Below are positions 16,574 to 29,600 of a DNA stretch of 64,000 nucleotides, piece by piece. The translations under genes and the position numbers were made by a program. Below the pieces are notes generated by a model. The model was given only the letters and a program-made list of their open reading frames with translations. It made no database searches and was not told the DNA's origin. Position 1 is the first letter of the stretch. Every line of letters starts with the position of its first letter. This stretch comes from Protonemura montana. Taxonomy: Eukaryota; Arthropoda; Insecta; Plecoptera; Nemouridae. The stretch is from the NCBI GenBank assembly GCA_947568835.1, contig OX387604.1, positions 10,075,860 to 10,139,859 on the forward strand, in the 5' to 3' direction.

Positions 16574-19500
16574 ATGGAGTCAGATAACTACAAAGACTAT
16601 TGGAATGAGATTCGGATCTTAGGCTTGCACGAGACAAAATTATCGGAGGAATATTTAGATGTTGAAGAATATGGGCCAAAAAGTTATGAAGGTAAATTAA
16701 TTTTCTTTATAGAATTATAGTTTTGATACTGTCTGACCCTCTTTGCTCTACATATCCTTCTTTGTTTTATCTCATGCTAGATGGAGAGCAAGAGGCTGAA
16801 TGGCTCAAGGCAGCTGGTCTGTCTCATCTCTCTGCTCTCTACCTGGAAGGCCAGGAAATAGGGGAGAGTGATTTGGAACCTGCAGTTAGATGTTTGCCCC
16901 ATCACCAAGCAAAAGCGGTTCGTCGGCGTGTCCGGACGCTAAATATAACGCTACGTGGACTTGCTCAACAGCGGCATCACAAACATCGCAAGCCTGACAT
17001 CAGAGAAGTGTTTCCAAACATTGAGGTGAGAGACATCTAGTCGTTTTGAAGTATTGTGTAAAATAGCCTACCTAGGGGCGCAATGGTTTATCTTCAATTG
17101 AAAAATGTAACTTTATTCTTGATACATGTCTGAAAACATCTGTTACTGTACCTGACATAAAAGGTCTAACTTAAACATTTTACGACCATCACTTGGTTTA
17201 AATACTGAACTTTCAGACTACTTACTCACATGTCTTGTTCAATTTAGAATGTCAGCACCGGCATAAGATCTCGCAGCGAAACACCCGACAGCCTTGATTC
17301 TGAATTTCCAACTGAAAAGTCTAATCTTCCCAATTTTGTACAAATCTTTCACCATGGGAATTCTGCAAATACGGGCTCATCTGCCAGTGAAAATGTCAAA
17401 GAGTCTATCAAAAAGGTTCCAGACATATCTTCAGCAGGGGAAGAAAGTAACCGTGAACTCTTTCGAAGATCTGGTCACTGGAGTGGTCACAAAGGAGAAA
17501 TCGCTTCGGATTCCGGGGGTATGAAATGCATCTTTTTTATCTTAGGTTCAAACTTCATGTTTCCAGTAGAGATGATTAACATCTCTAGTCAACCTATAGT
17601 TTTTCTTTTTTTCTTGGGACAGGAATCTAATTTTATTCTTCATTAAAAACTACGTCAGGTTATGACAAAACTTGTAGGTTATATATCAATGATTATTATT
17701 TTAGAGGGTATTCTCATGCTGGGTTTTCAAAAACTTGGTACGCTGCACCTTCCTCGGCCAGCAGAAAGATTTCGAAGTGGGAGTGAGTCGGCAAGTTCGT
17801 CGTCTAACGCTACTTTGCCTGTTTTGACTGGAGCATCTTCTATCAGCAACATTACATCACTCTCCACGTACGTAACCTGTTACTGTGTGATGCATGTTTA
17901 CTTGTTGTGTTCGCTTTTCATAATTTACTAATTAAATCTCATTGTTTATAGAAGTGACTCGCATAAAGCCGTGTCTAGAAGCCATAGTGACTTACACAAT
18001 GATGATGGTTCGGTTCAAAGAGCTGCTGCAAGAGCTATTCTCGAGCGATCAAATTCACAGATCATCTTTAGCAGAAGCGAAGTTCGGGTGCAGAACCCTT
18101 CGAGAAAAACTCCTTGTGATCCTGAAATTACCGTTAGTACCTCAATTAACTTAAGTGTCTAAGAGCCTCCACTTGGGTCTACTGACTAGTATATGGTGGG
18201 CACTACCCACATCAACACCTATCTTATTATTCCCTCAATGCACAAGTGGTTTATAAAATACTTTTTGAAAACCCAAGATTAAATGCGGTACAATCGTTGA
18301 GTGTAGGTTATAGGTAGAGACACAACGTCAATGTTACAGTCTCTGCGTGAAAGATGGCCGCCAAATGACTACCTCACCGACAAAAATGCAGAGTACCGGA
18401 ACATCATGTTAAGTGGAGCCACTATCGTAAGAAATTTAATTTCGGTATTTCTCGTAGGTTAACTCGCTTTTGGGACTTTTCATGCTCAAAAAATCTCAAT
18501 CAATGTTTACCTCAACAGTTAATCTACACGTAACGATATTCAAAAGCGACTTACCTACAAGAAATATCGAAATTAAATTTCATATGACAGTGGCTCCACT
18601 TAACGTGATGTTCCGGTACTCTGCATTTTTGTCGGTAAAGTCATTTGGCAGCCATCTTTCACGCAGAGACTGTAACATTAACGTTTTTTCTCTACCTAAA
18701 AGCTACACTCAACGGTACAATGTATAAGCCTGCAAAGCATTAAACATTAATTATAGAAAAATTGGTTTTTTAGCAATGGCCTTGTTTGTGCAGGTTATCT
18801 CTGATTCATGCTCAGCTGGAGTTGGACGCACATGGATCGATTACCTGGGGGAAATTGACGTTGCTAAACTTCAGAACATGCTACTGCTAGAAGTTACTGC
18901 CTTGCTGGATGCCGTCAACATTCCGTTTCACAAGAGAAAGTCTCCAAAGAGGAAACTCAAGGAAGAGGGAAATGTGTTCGGGACCTCATTATTAACTTTG
19001 CTGGAAAGAGATCGACCTATGGTCGGGGGAAATTGTCAAGTACCCCTGGTCTTTCAGAAGGTAATTTCTGCTTTGTAATTCACTTGTATTTAGAACTGGT
19101 GGTGCATTGATTTACAAGGTTTGATGGTTTTTCTGAAGTCCATTCAGTTGATGCTTGCCCTGAGAGATCAAGTTTAAAGTTCTCTTTTGTCAGAAATGCA
19201 TTGAAGCATATTTTTGCAGTGCAGATGTCTTTGTTTTAGTTGTTTTCTCACTTGGAGCGATACGGAGTTAAAGAAGAAGGAATATTACGTTTGGCTGGTG
19301 CCAAATTTAAAGTAGAGGGATTAATTCGAGAGCTGGAAAGTGAGGGGCCTGAGATTGTTGACCAACTTCTGCCCAAGGTTTCTTGCCACGATGTGGTAGA
19401 CATACTAAAACGACTGATAAGAGATTTACCCACTCCACTTCTCACTATCGAGTACATCGATATGTTCTACCAAACGCATCGTAAGTAAACCTTATTTCGT

Positions 19501-21868
19501 TGAAGTAAATCTACTACTAATCAAATACTTTGAGACCCTGTTGTACCATACTTTTACCTCCTCGCTCAAGTTGCAGTAAAAAATGTGAAATAATTGTCAT
19601 GTCAAGCCAACTTCAATCACATTCAGAGTATTCTGAAGTAAGAGTGAAAAATATGGTAGAACTGGACCTCCGTTATAACCTGTTAGTTTTAGAACCAATT
19701 AAGAAATATGTTTCATGCATAGAGGTTGCTAGTGGCGGTTTGTGGGGCCCTCAAGTGTGGAGGTAAATAAAACTCTGTTGAAAGTTTAGCTCGATTGCCC
19801 CGTCTCTCCATTCCTATCTAATCTCGTGCACCATAATATTGCAATGACAATAATGTTGTAATTTTATGCACACTGCTATCAGTTTCCATTGCAATTACCA
19901 TCTGCAAAATTTTGTAGCGCGCATATAAAACGGCAAAGTTTGGCTATTCAAACCAGGCACTTGAGCGTTGAGAGCGCCGCTTGTTCGACACTCATTAAAG
20001 CTAGCGTCTTTTTCGGGACTCTTTGTCTCAATCCAAGTCAGGTCCTACCACTGACGTATTTAACTACGACTCCCGCACACCTTGGCGACGTCCCGAGTCT
20101 CCTAGATGCCTGGAATTGGAGTTTTTCCTCAAGGCACCGTCATGGGCCACTCCTGTGACGACACACTCTGAGAGCTTGCCATCACTTGCCTTTGTGAAGT
20201 GCAAGGCCATTGCGAGCTGCATGCCCACAAGGAGATGCAAACCCCACACACACAAAAAACCTGTCAGGGATCTAAAGAATGATCAAAACTGGGTCTTATG
20301 CGCAAATCGCCAGTGGTTGTAAGCTTAATGCGAGAATGAAATCTTGTATATTTTTAAATATTTATTTTACAGAACTCAGTAACAAAACACAGCAAAAGAA
20401 GGCTATCAATCTTCTCATCCTGCTGCTACCGGTAGAATGCAGAAACTTATTGCGTGCCTTGTTTAAACTACTTGGACACATAATAGACAACGAAACGGTG
20501 AATCGGATGTCTTTGGTAAACGTTGCAATGATCATTGCCCCTTCACTTTTCAACCCACGGTAGGTTTAACTATTGGTTACATTTTTAAGAAATTCTCTTA
20601 AGATTGAATCAACGTTTTGCAACAAGGAATTCCATTGCATTTTAATTTTTTTTATGACAGTCATCCTTTTTGCTATTGCATATTAAAAAAAAAATTTGTG
20701 AAACAAGTTGTTAACTTACGACAGCGATAAATTTGCAAAATAAGGATATTCTTTTTGATTTTTTTTTATGTATGGATAAGAGTTTCAATTTCAAACACAT
20801 AAGCACTTTCTAAACTTGAAAAAATAGTGACAATTACTCTGTTATTGTTCCTTAAGCCATATTTTCCAATCCCAAATCCTATTTAAAACCCCATTCAAAA
20901 TCCAACTTGTGATGTGATTTGAATCCAGTTCATTGACCCATAAGGTTGGTATAAAAAGAAAAAGGATGCAGATACCCTACAGTTTAGTCAGCAGCAACAG
21001 GGCTAAACATCTTGATTTTAATCAGGTACATTCGAGTGCCAGAGAAGAACAACCTTGATGCTCAAGTGAATATGGCCATCACCTGTTGCCGGCTCACAGA
21101 GATTATGCTGGAATGCGGAGACTCGCTCTGGGTCGTACCAGAAGAATTGGTCAAACAAATTAGAAGGTCAAACGAAGAAGAACGTTATAAGAAAGGACAC
21201 AAAGAAAACAGCAAGCCCATGAAGCGCTTACTTGGGCGCAAGGCAGGTGCTCGGGAACCAATCACGCGCAAAATTGACAACGAAGTTGATTTCCAAGACG
21301 GTGTTTTGAGAGTAAATGCAGCCCAGCTCAAGTTATTGGACGAACCGATAAAGTTGACAGATGCTATGACTGCCGGTGATGTGGTGCTAAGGTAAGTGTT
21401 CTGTTATGTATTTAAATTAAAAGTTGTGATGATTCGAGATGTGCGTAACAAAGTGTTATCTTATAATTTTCAGAGTTGTTGAAAAGGCTAAAAATAGCTC
21501 TGACTTGTCTCCTTCGATTCTAAAAGTGCCAAGAAATATTAAGTCACATGCTTTGATTGAAATGGTCCCAAACGGAAGTTTCAATTGTTTCTTGGCCACT
21601 GGTGATCCAGAAATGACTCTGAAGACTCATTTCTTATATGAATTTGGTGGAAATATTGGTAAATAAGTTATCCTTTGATCGAATTAAAATATATTTTCAT
21701 AAATATTTTAATGGTAAAAATTATATACTCACCTTGATTTTCACAGCTCAACGACATATCGAACACGGTGCAAATATGTTGGCCGTTTACAAAGACAATC
21801 CGAATGCAAGATGGATTTTAAAGTGTCATCACAAAACAGACAATAATTCGGCAATAGTACCTTACTAA
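16574..21868 (+). CDS. ARHGAP18-like: Rho GTPase-activating protein, ARHGAP18/28/40 family
   Basis: Proteins of this family switch off RhoA and shape actin stress fibres, cell spreading and polarity. Eleven exons: 16574-16691, 16781-17025, 17248-17518, 17705-17867, 17952-18132, 18794-19060, 19240-19480, 20373-20559, 21026-21391, 21474-21658, 21747-21868, giving 781 residues. The N-terminal part has the family block EAEWLKAAGLSHL with KPDIREVFPNIE. Residues 85-330 are Ser-rich and poorly conserved. The RhoGAP domain spans about 387-580 and has the arginine finger in EEGILRLAG (about R432), then LIRDLPTPLLTIEY and SLVNVAMIIAPSLF. After the domain the protein follows the ARHGAP18 tail to the end (DGVLRVNAAQLKL, FLYEFGGNIG, NPNARWILK), which excludes most other RhoGAPs. 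The phases of all ten introns are consistent. Which of the three vertebrate paralogues is closest cannot be told by eye. Confidence 0.93.
18288..18720. mobile_element. Fold-back (long inverted repeat) element in RhoGAP intron 5
   Basis: The left arm (18288-18472) and right arm (18541-18720) are reverse complements over about 180 bases with few mismatches. For example, GTTACAGTCTCTGCGTGAAA on the left pairs with the same block inverted on the right. The 68-base loop is 18473-18540. The transcribed intron would form a long hairpin. No target duplication or coding frame was found. Confidence 0.85.
19730..20316. repeat. Interspersed repeat, copy A, in RhoGAP intron 7
   Basis: Closely related to 48836-49433. 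Shared blocks include GTGAAGTGCAAG, CATTGC, GCTGCATGCCCACAAGG (GTTGCATGCCAACAAGG in copy B) and a TCTCCTAGATGCCTGGAAT-like stretch. The ends are imperfect inverted repeats, AGTGGCGGTTTG on the left and CAAATCGCCAGT on the right. This looks like a non-autonomous DNA transposon; I could not confirm a target duplication. Confidence 0.65.
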
Positions 21869-22086
21869 GTATTATATACAATAATGCTTTTTAAAAACAT
21901 ATAACAAACAAATATTATTTTGTTGACAAAAGAGAGATATATTGTAAAATATTTCGAAAGTGGCCATAAATATCAAATTTACCATTTTATTTTATAGGTT
22001 ATTACAAACAATGACCTTACATACTTACCTATTAACAGCCAGCTTTAGTAACTATTCTATTCAATGAAATATATATTAAAATGACT

Positions 22087-22092
22087 AATAAA
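22087..22092 (+). terminator. Candidate poly(A) signal for the RhoGAP gene
   Basis: AATAAA about 219 bases after the stop codon at 21868, in AT-rich sequence. Confidence 0.55.
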
Positions 22093-23603
22093 ACATTTTC
22101 TTTTCGTTATAGTTATCTGTTTTTTTTACGCGGAGGAAACTAACTTCTGTATTGCCTGCTTTTTAAGTTTTTTAAATTTACACACTGATAGACTGTAAAA
22201 TACAATCCTATAAGGTGCAAGAAATTGGCAGTGCCAAAAAAGATGAGGTAAGTGCATGTCCACAGCTCAATGTTTGGTGTGATTGAAGCCAGGAAAGTTA
22301 CAAAACCATGGAGCAAAATGATAACAAAGAGGTAATGTAAGGGTAAGGAAAGAGGGAATGACGGACCCTGTAGTACTGGTCTAATAGTGTCGGTGAATGA
22401 CTGGATGATGATGAACCTAACATAGCCCAAAAGAAAGGGAGGGAAACCCATTGCTGGCATATAGCATACGTCAAAGAGCACCAAGGGGACCACGGGCTTT
22501 CCGAAGGACGGTACTACGGGAGTGACAGGATTTCTCCACAATTACAAGCTTTTTAGGTGTTGACAATCACGGCAAAAAAATTTGCTGTTCTTACTTTCAT
22601 CCCTCTAGCCTCTATTCCAAACAGAGCTGATCATGGGTATGATGATTACCCATCAGATACCTGACCCAGCGCAGTGTTGCTTTACTTCGGTGATCTGACG
22701 ACAGCCAGTGTTTCCAATAAAACCCTTCAGTCACAGTTACTTAAAAATATCTAATGTGCCCAAAGAAAACTAATTTAATACCAAAGAACTATAATTGGAA
22801 CTGTAATTCACAATCAGATATTTATCTTGAGACATAATTTACTTGGTAAGGTATTCAGTTTCTTGTGAATTAAGCTAACAAAAGTAATACAAAAAAAATG
22901 TTAGGAATGCACAGCAACATGATACATGCCAAAACGTTCATGGACATGTTGCTGTCACTAAACTTATAGTAGGTACTTTTTTTTATTATTATTTTCTTTA
23001 AGTTAGATCTATTAATGTTAAGCATGATAAAATCATTTGTATTGATACAAATTAAAAACTTTCCGGGACACTAGTAAAATACACTACGTCGCCTACTTTA
23101 ACTTGGGCTTGAGGCTCACCATTATTTCCTTTCATTTTTTTTAACTTCCCAGCTAACGCATTTTTGTAATGACTGAATTTTAACTGCAATATTTTTCTGT
23201 AGCCAAAAATGTCCCTTCAATCTTTGGTCAAGTTAACATTTTTCAGACTAGACAACCTGACAATATAATTAAATAAACTGAAACAAACTAAATTGTTATA
23301 TTCATATTTATATTCATATTTGTTATAATAATTTTAAAACAATATGCAGCTTTCGAAAATAAGTCATTCTTTCAGCAGTTTTCGTACCTCTTAGTAGTCT
23401 TTGCTCTTGAAGATTTTGAAATCAGCTGTCAAGTTCCGCGTTTTTCCCTTATGATTCGGGGTCGAGGGTTTATAGTTACTGTGCAGTGGATTTGCGTGCA
23501 GAGTTGGACGTCAGTTCAGTATAGAGTTTTTGTTTTTCGGCTAGTTGATAGACCGTCCTTTCTTTATTCTTCAGGGAAAATTATTTGAAGAAACTTCAAC
23601 ATC
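22093..23603. promoter_or_regulatory. RhoGAP-TPD52 intergenic region with the upstream TPD52 promoter
   Basis: This holds the 5S-like fragment at 22640-22731, then AT-rich sequence, then a less AT-rich stretch at about 23435-23530 directly before the TPD52 first coding exon. That stretch is the probable promoter and 5' UTR, though I see no diagnostic TATA element. A 133-codon hydrophobic frame at 22140-22541 on the minus strand is not supported as a gene. Confidence 0.4.
22640..22731 (-). pseudogene. 5S rRNA-like fragment, copy 1
   Basis: On the minus strand the block GATCACCGAAGTAAAGCAAC, then GGGTCAGGTA and GATGGGTAATC, matches the 5S rRNA internal control region and the loop that follows it. 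Both ends of the gene and the central GC-rich stem are degraded, so it is not a working gene. It may be a 5S pseudogene or the head of a 5S-derived SINE. Confidence 0.6.
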
Positions 23604-26600
23604 ATGAGTTCCGTAAATGCAGGTGAGTAATTTATTGATTACTCGGCAATCTTGGATGGATAGAATTAATACTTGTGGCCGGTTACAAAATGTGGGCGTA
23701 AGCCGGATTGTCAAATTGTAGGTGCGAATTCTTATGAGGAACATACTTTCTTAAAATATTCAACATATATTTCATATAAAACTTAAAAATTCTCCCCTAT
23801 AACTTGCTTTTATTTCAGCCGTTTCAACTCTTTCTGGCTCATTATGCATTTCATAGCATAATTTTATATTTTACCGATAGTTCTCCACCTAGCTTTTAGC
23901 TTGTAGTGACCATTCTTTGGCCTAGGTTATTTTATGGTTGTAGTTGTGAGGGTGTCTACAAAAGACAAATTAGTACACTCTAGAGTACCAATCATTGACG
24001 CAATCTCATAAGAACAAAATCATATCGACCCCAATCTTTCTACCTTTAGCTTTACAGTGACTGAATTATTGCATTTTACGTTGTTTTGTCGTCGATTATA
24101 TCAAACACGGCAATTTGACATTAGTCTTGTATAGGACATGGGAATGGTACATTCTAACAAACGTTTATTATTTAATATTTTATCTACAATATCAGACTCT
24201 GGGTGGTAGAGTTACCACCTAGATCGGAAGACCTAGGCATCATTTTGTATTTCAATTTATAACAATGCCTTTTACTTCAAATTAATATTTATTAAAGCCA
24301 GTAATATTTAGTATTAAAAGTCATGGGTTTTCTTAATGCAGTAATTAATAAAAACTAGAATTGGAGTCAATGCTGTTTTACTGCACTTGTAGTACTTCAT
24401 ATCTAAGCCTAGATTATAATGTTTGTGCATATAACAGCATTGCTCTGTAGAGAATGCTATTTTGTCCAAAAATTACCTTGGTGTTTGCCGATGCAAACGT
24501 CTTCAGAAACATTCTTAGTTCAATCACCACTTTGTTACTATCAAGGACTATAAGAGCTACTTGGCAAGGATATACCTTTCTTAATTTCCTTGTGCTGGAA
24601 ATTACTAGCAAGAATTTTTTGATGCGGCAACGAAAGTAGACAGAACTGGGTCTGTTCAGTGCTGTTCAACCGGGGTGGCTAAGAAAGTGAATTTCCTCTT
24701 CTACTCTAACTGTGTTCCTCCATCACAAGTATGCAACTGGCTTTCATCTGATTGTTGGATGCAATGTATGCCGTAACTTCTTTCCAAGGACTCGGAGAAT
24801 ATCTATCCGACTATCGAATTTCGAATCTTAGACGACTATCCTTTGTTGGTAGCTAACTGACAACTTGTTCTTGGGCGTCCGTTTTGGTTACTAACGAAAG
24901 GAACAATAATCTAGGTATGCTTGTAAAATCTTTGAATATTTCAGCCTAGGTTTGTTTTAACACTGGTCTAACACTCAAATTCAAATAATGTTTTGTACTT
25001 ATTCTATTGAAAGGGGGCTTTTCTGCCAATCATTTGCATGTTACTCTTTATATGCTTCTCAGTGGATACCAGTCTCTCAACTAACCCAATATCCTCGTTG
25101 GTAGTTTAACATTCAACGCCATGCAAGAACATATAAATTAAAATGTTTTGTTGTCACAGTTTGTGTCCTTCTCTCCACCACTAGTGAAGTGATTTCAAAC
25201 TTTGGATTGGCCTAATCATTTCTATTTCGGACCTTAGCACAGTAGGCAAGAGGGATCTGGTGCCTTCTGCTAAGATAAGTAAAGCAGCTGAGCACTGGTT
25301 GTATTTATTTTGCCTAACAAATTTACCTGTTTCAGAGAAGTGAGATTTTGTGTAAAATTGTGGGGAACATATCCAAGCTTAACATGAGGAATTTTTATAA
25401 GTTATTTTAAAGCCAAGAATTTACTGTTAATTAAGTCTGGAAATTAAAACCTTCAGTCGATTGCTTATTTTGAATTCTTCATCCCTAAAGCCGCCATTTG
25501 ATCGAGGATTTATCTTGGTATTTCCTTGGAGGGCCTGTGAAAAATCACAGAAAATGACAACCAGTATAGCCAGAGTCACCAGGATAACGTTGGGCCTCTT
25601 TAATGAAATGCGGACAGGCTCTTGCTATGTATGTTTGGGTCACATCCTGACCTCCTGGAAGAAACAAACTTTGTGTTGAAGCATTCACAGTATTATTGCT
25701 AGCGCAGATGGCAACGCTGAATGCATAGGTTTATTGACGCTTAAAGTGTTCATAAAATGTTTACTTAATATGGAATCACACAATTTTATAGCAGAAATAG
25801 GGCTTACAATTGTAAAGACTAACTTAAAACTGCCCATTAAATCACAAGTCACTTGTCCTGTCACTTCTAAATTTGGAGAATGTGTGCATGTTTATTTATT
25901 TATTTTTATTTTTATTTTTATTTGTTAAGGCTATTTTCACGTTACATTACCAATGACAATTGTTAGTTGATTAAAAATTTTTGCCGTCAGTGATTTTGAG
26001 AGAGATAAAATAAGAGGACTGAGAAATCCCAAACAATATCACCTATTTGCACTAGTTTATTTTTTCAGTGGTCAGGAGTGAAGGAACGGGTTGACAGGGC
26101 TGGTGCCCAGGGTGCAAGATTTGTAGAGGTACCTCAAAGCAGTGCTATTGGCATCTTAAAATAAAATAGTCCATTCCATGCAATATGTTTTTTAAGCATA
26201 CTTTGTGTTTTTGGAGAATACTGGAAAAGTTCACATTCTATGCTGAAAGTTGTCATATAATGGGTTTTGGTTCATGTCCTAACAATGCTAGAATGTACTA
26301 TGTAGGCTATTTTGTGTAAGGATGTGTCAGATGATTCCTCGGGTAAAATATGTAAGCCAACTTTCTGATATTTGTGTGTACTCTCCTTCCCCTCGCCCTT
26401 TCCATCTTCATGCTAGCTAACGGATAGCCATGATAACCGCTGTTCACTGCTAACCGATAGCAATGCTAACCGATAGCCATGCTTTGTTGGTTTACTAATT
26501 ATATCTGAAAGCGATATTCAAGCTAATCATTTTGCCTGTGGGTATTGATTTTGTTATTCTTGTCATTGGCTTCATACTCTTTGAAGTTAAAAGGAAAGAT

Positions 26601-29600
26601 GTGCATGTATATGCCGTCTGGCATTCACTATTTTTTTAACCTTGACCCCTATGACGGAGTTCATGCGTTGACTCACTTGGCTTCCGAAAACGTTCGGATC
26701 AAGTGGCAGCAGCAGGCGCTCTATCATGTGTTTGACAAATAGCGCCAAGGATCGTTGGTATTTTCTCCTCATTCGAAGATGATTTCCTGGTTAACTCACT
26801 CAAGCCTTCAGGCCTCTTAGAACTCAGGATCTTCTCTTTATAGACCATGGACTGGGTCTCGCATCTCCAGTACGGTCTCTAACGGTTTATGTACTCGATA
26901 TATTAGGCGTGGAAAAGTTGCATACTGGCATTGATTGAATATTGGGGCAATTAAAACTTATCTTATCTTTTTTCCGACCCTTATTGTTGCGTCATCGTGA
27001 GTCGGTCTGGGCCCACGTCTGGGCCAGTTCTAGGTTAATTTAAGTAGGTCTGTTATTGTGTGTTCGACGAACCACATCGCTGGAGACAGCTTAGGAGACC
27101 TACCTTCAGTGGCATAGTGGTTCTTATATCTCTCAGACGTGGCAATCCATTGCACCGCAGTCCGTTAATCCCAAGTGTCAATATCCTAGTGTGTTCCCTA
27201 GAATCTTAACAAAGATGTTCTAAAGGGATATCGTGGTCGTTTTAATTATTGTTTATGTGTTTGTTTTATAATTAAGCTGCACAGATAACAGGAAGCAGAG
27301 TACTTTGAATGCATATGCAAATTTTAGCACTGATTATCAATGGCTGAGCAACGCAAGAATAAGTCCAAGAGTGGATTTGCCACTGATTTGGACAATAATA
27401 CTGTCAAATCCAAGCCAAGTCAGAATAAAAAAAAGGCTCCCAAGACGTTTGTTCCCGATCTGATAGAAGGTGAACTTGATGATGATCATCAATCATTAGA
27501 ATACGAAGAAGATTGCTATTACTCCTATTTGGTTGAAAATGGTACTCCAAGTTTTGATCATTGCTCACCTGACGAATTGAACATTTGCATTGACCATGAA
27601 GATAACGACTTTAGCATGGCTTTTACTGATGATTCTTTAGTAGTCGACCACGACAATTGTAGTGTGGAGACCGAATTTTATTTTAAAGATGGCCAAGTTG
27701 GGAAAAGTACTAACGGAAAAGGTGTCAGGGTATTATTTCAAGATTTGTCAAAGCCATACCTAGCAAAAATGAGTGATTCAAGAAACTATAGACGATTTTT
27801 GGACTTTGTCAATGGTACATTTGCATTCACTAACTTAGTTACCTACATAGAAATAGGTGTCGGCATCTTGAATATCTAACCATAAACCTGGGTACAATAT
27901 TTTTATCCCTCATAATGCTATGATTAAACTTTTGTTTATTTTAGCTGAAGAAGCTCCGATTGATATGTCGCCTGACTCGGGCATCAATGAGCTTTCCGGA
28001 CTGACCCTTGAAGAACAAGAACAGCAAAAGCAAGAATGGCAATCTGAGCTCACTAAGGTATGCAAGTCTGGAATATCAAGTATATTGGTTATCAAGGGAA
28101 CCTTTGGCTATCGACCACACCAGTATTAAAACGTCTTAAAATATGGTTTTTATTGTGTTGAGCAGCTGGATGATGAGATTCTAACTCTGCGCCATGTGCT
28201 GGCAAGCAAGATGCGTCAATCTCAGGAGCTCAAGCGGAAGTTGGGTATCAGTGTCTGGAAAGAGGTCCAGGACGACATATCTCAGGGGTTCCGCAACGTT
28301 AAGGAGTCCAATGTGTAAGCATATATTTATTTATCTTTGAATTACTTAAAAAAATGCTCTAGATAATTTGAGAGAATTCTAGAAAATCTAGGTTAAACAT
28401 TGGTTCCTGTCTTCAGTTCAATTTGAATTGCCCTTTATTCTGTAAAAAAGATGTTTTGGACTAGTTTTGGTATTCGTAGTAACTTTCGGTACTAAATATT
28501 TGCTTGCAAGCTACCCTTTAAAACGAAGATTTCCACGAAGAAACCAAGTTTTGAATAGTCCACTAATCAATTACTTTCGCCTCCTGAACTCAGTGAAAAG
28601 TTTTATTTTGACTCTACCAGAAGATAATATACTTATGATGATGATACTTATTAAGGTATGATAAGATACTTATTGCCTTGTCGTTCAAGTTATTGGAAGA
28701 ACCTTGAGTGTATGTCTTGTCAGTTTATTCCTCAGAATTAATTTTCTCAACCTCTCATTGCACCGACTGTCTGCTGTTTATTCACTTGGCCATTAGGCCT
28801 TCTGAGGTATTTCACATTTTGCTTCACACTGCTTGCAAGTAAAAATATTTAGTGTCTTGGGCTACTAAAAATAAAGAGAAAAACATCAGAGCTAGAGAGA
28901 TAATTTATCAGTGCTGCATCTCTTTATTTTATTATTTGTGTTTATTTACATTACATTGTGTTGTTGACGTTTTTGAAAGGGAATTTCATTCCAACTTTCG
29001 AGAGTTTGACATTGTTCTGTTTTTTTTCCGTTCTATGGTTGGTTTGTTTTGGTGGCTTTTTCACGCGGCAGATATCAAAATGTTGAGGGGAAACTAGAGC
29101 AGATTGGGAAGGCTGTTGCTGATGCACCAATGTAAGTAGCAAGTCAACTTCACAATTTAGGGGTTTTATCTGAGGTGTGTATGCAGCTTTTTTAGTGATA
29201 GAACTTTGAATGCCAAGGTATGGTGTGGTGGATTTCCCCAAGAGGATTGTGAATTGAGCGTGGTTGAGCGTTGTGGTGTGACACTGTCTTAAAGAAACAA
29301 TTATCAGGTGTAATTCAACATGTCCAAATCTTTTCAGCTATCAAAAGACCGAGTCCGTTATCAAGACTACTGCGGAGAAAACTACATCTCTCTTTGGTGG
29401 CTTGGGATCAAGTGTTACTGAGAAAATAGGCAAACTGAAAAACTCCGAATCTTTTCGCTCTCTGGAGGAGAAAGTTGGATCTGCTTACGAGAATGTTAAG
29501 GTATTGTTGCTTCTAAGAAGTCTTGCTTATCAGTGAAGAAAAAGGTTAATTACACAACAGACAGTGTACACTTCTGAACTCATAATACGGTCCAGTCAAA

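Noticed and set aside
19730..20316. 8-base target duplication for interspersed repeat copy A
   Set aside because: The flanks (AGAGGTTG and TTGTAAGC) do not match, so hAT membership of this repeat is not claimed.
22140..22541. 133-codon hydrophobic minus-strand frame with several membrane-like segments
   Set aside because: I recognise no family, and there are no flanking splice signals or neighbouring exons. T-rich sequence easily gives hydrophobic frames.
27424..27480. PAM2 (poly(A)-binding-protein interaction) motif in the long TPD52 N-terminus
   Set aside because: KAPKTFVP has the wrong spacing between Ala and Phe and lacks the Leu-Asn start of the motif.
27340..27879. Independent single-exon gene of 179 residues
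   Set aside because: It lies just before the shared TPD52 exon, and a donor with the exact required phase is present, so an alternative first exon is more likely.
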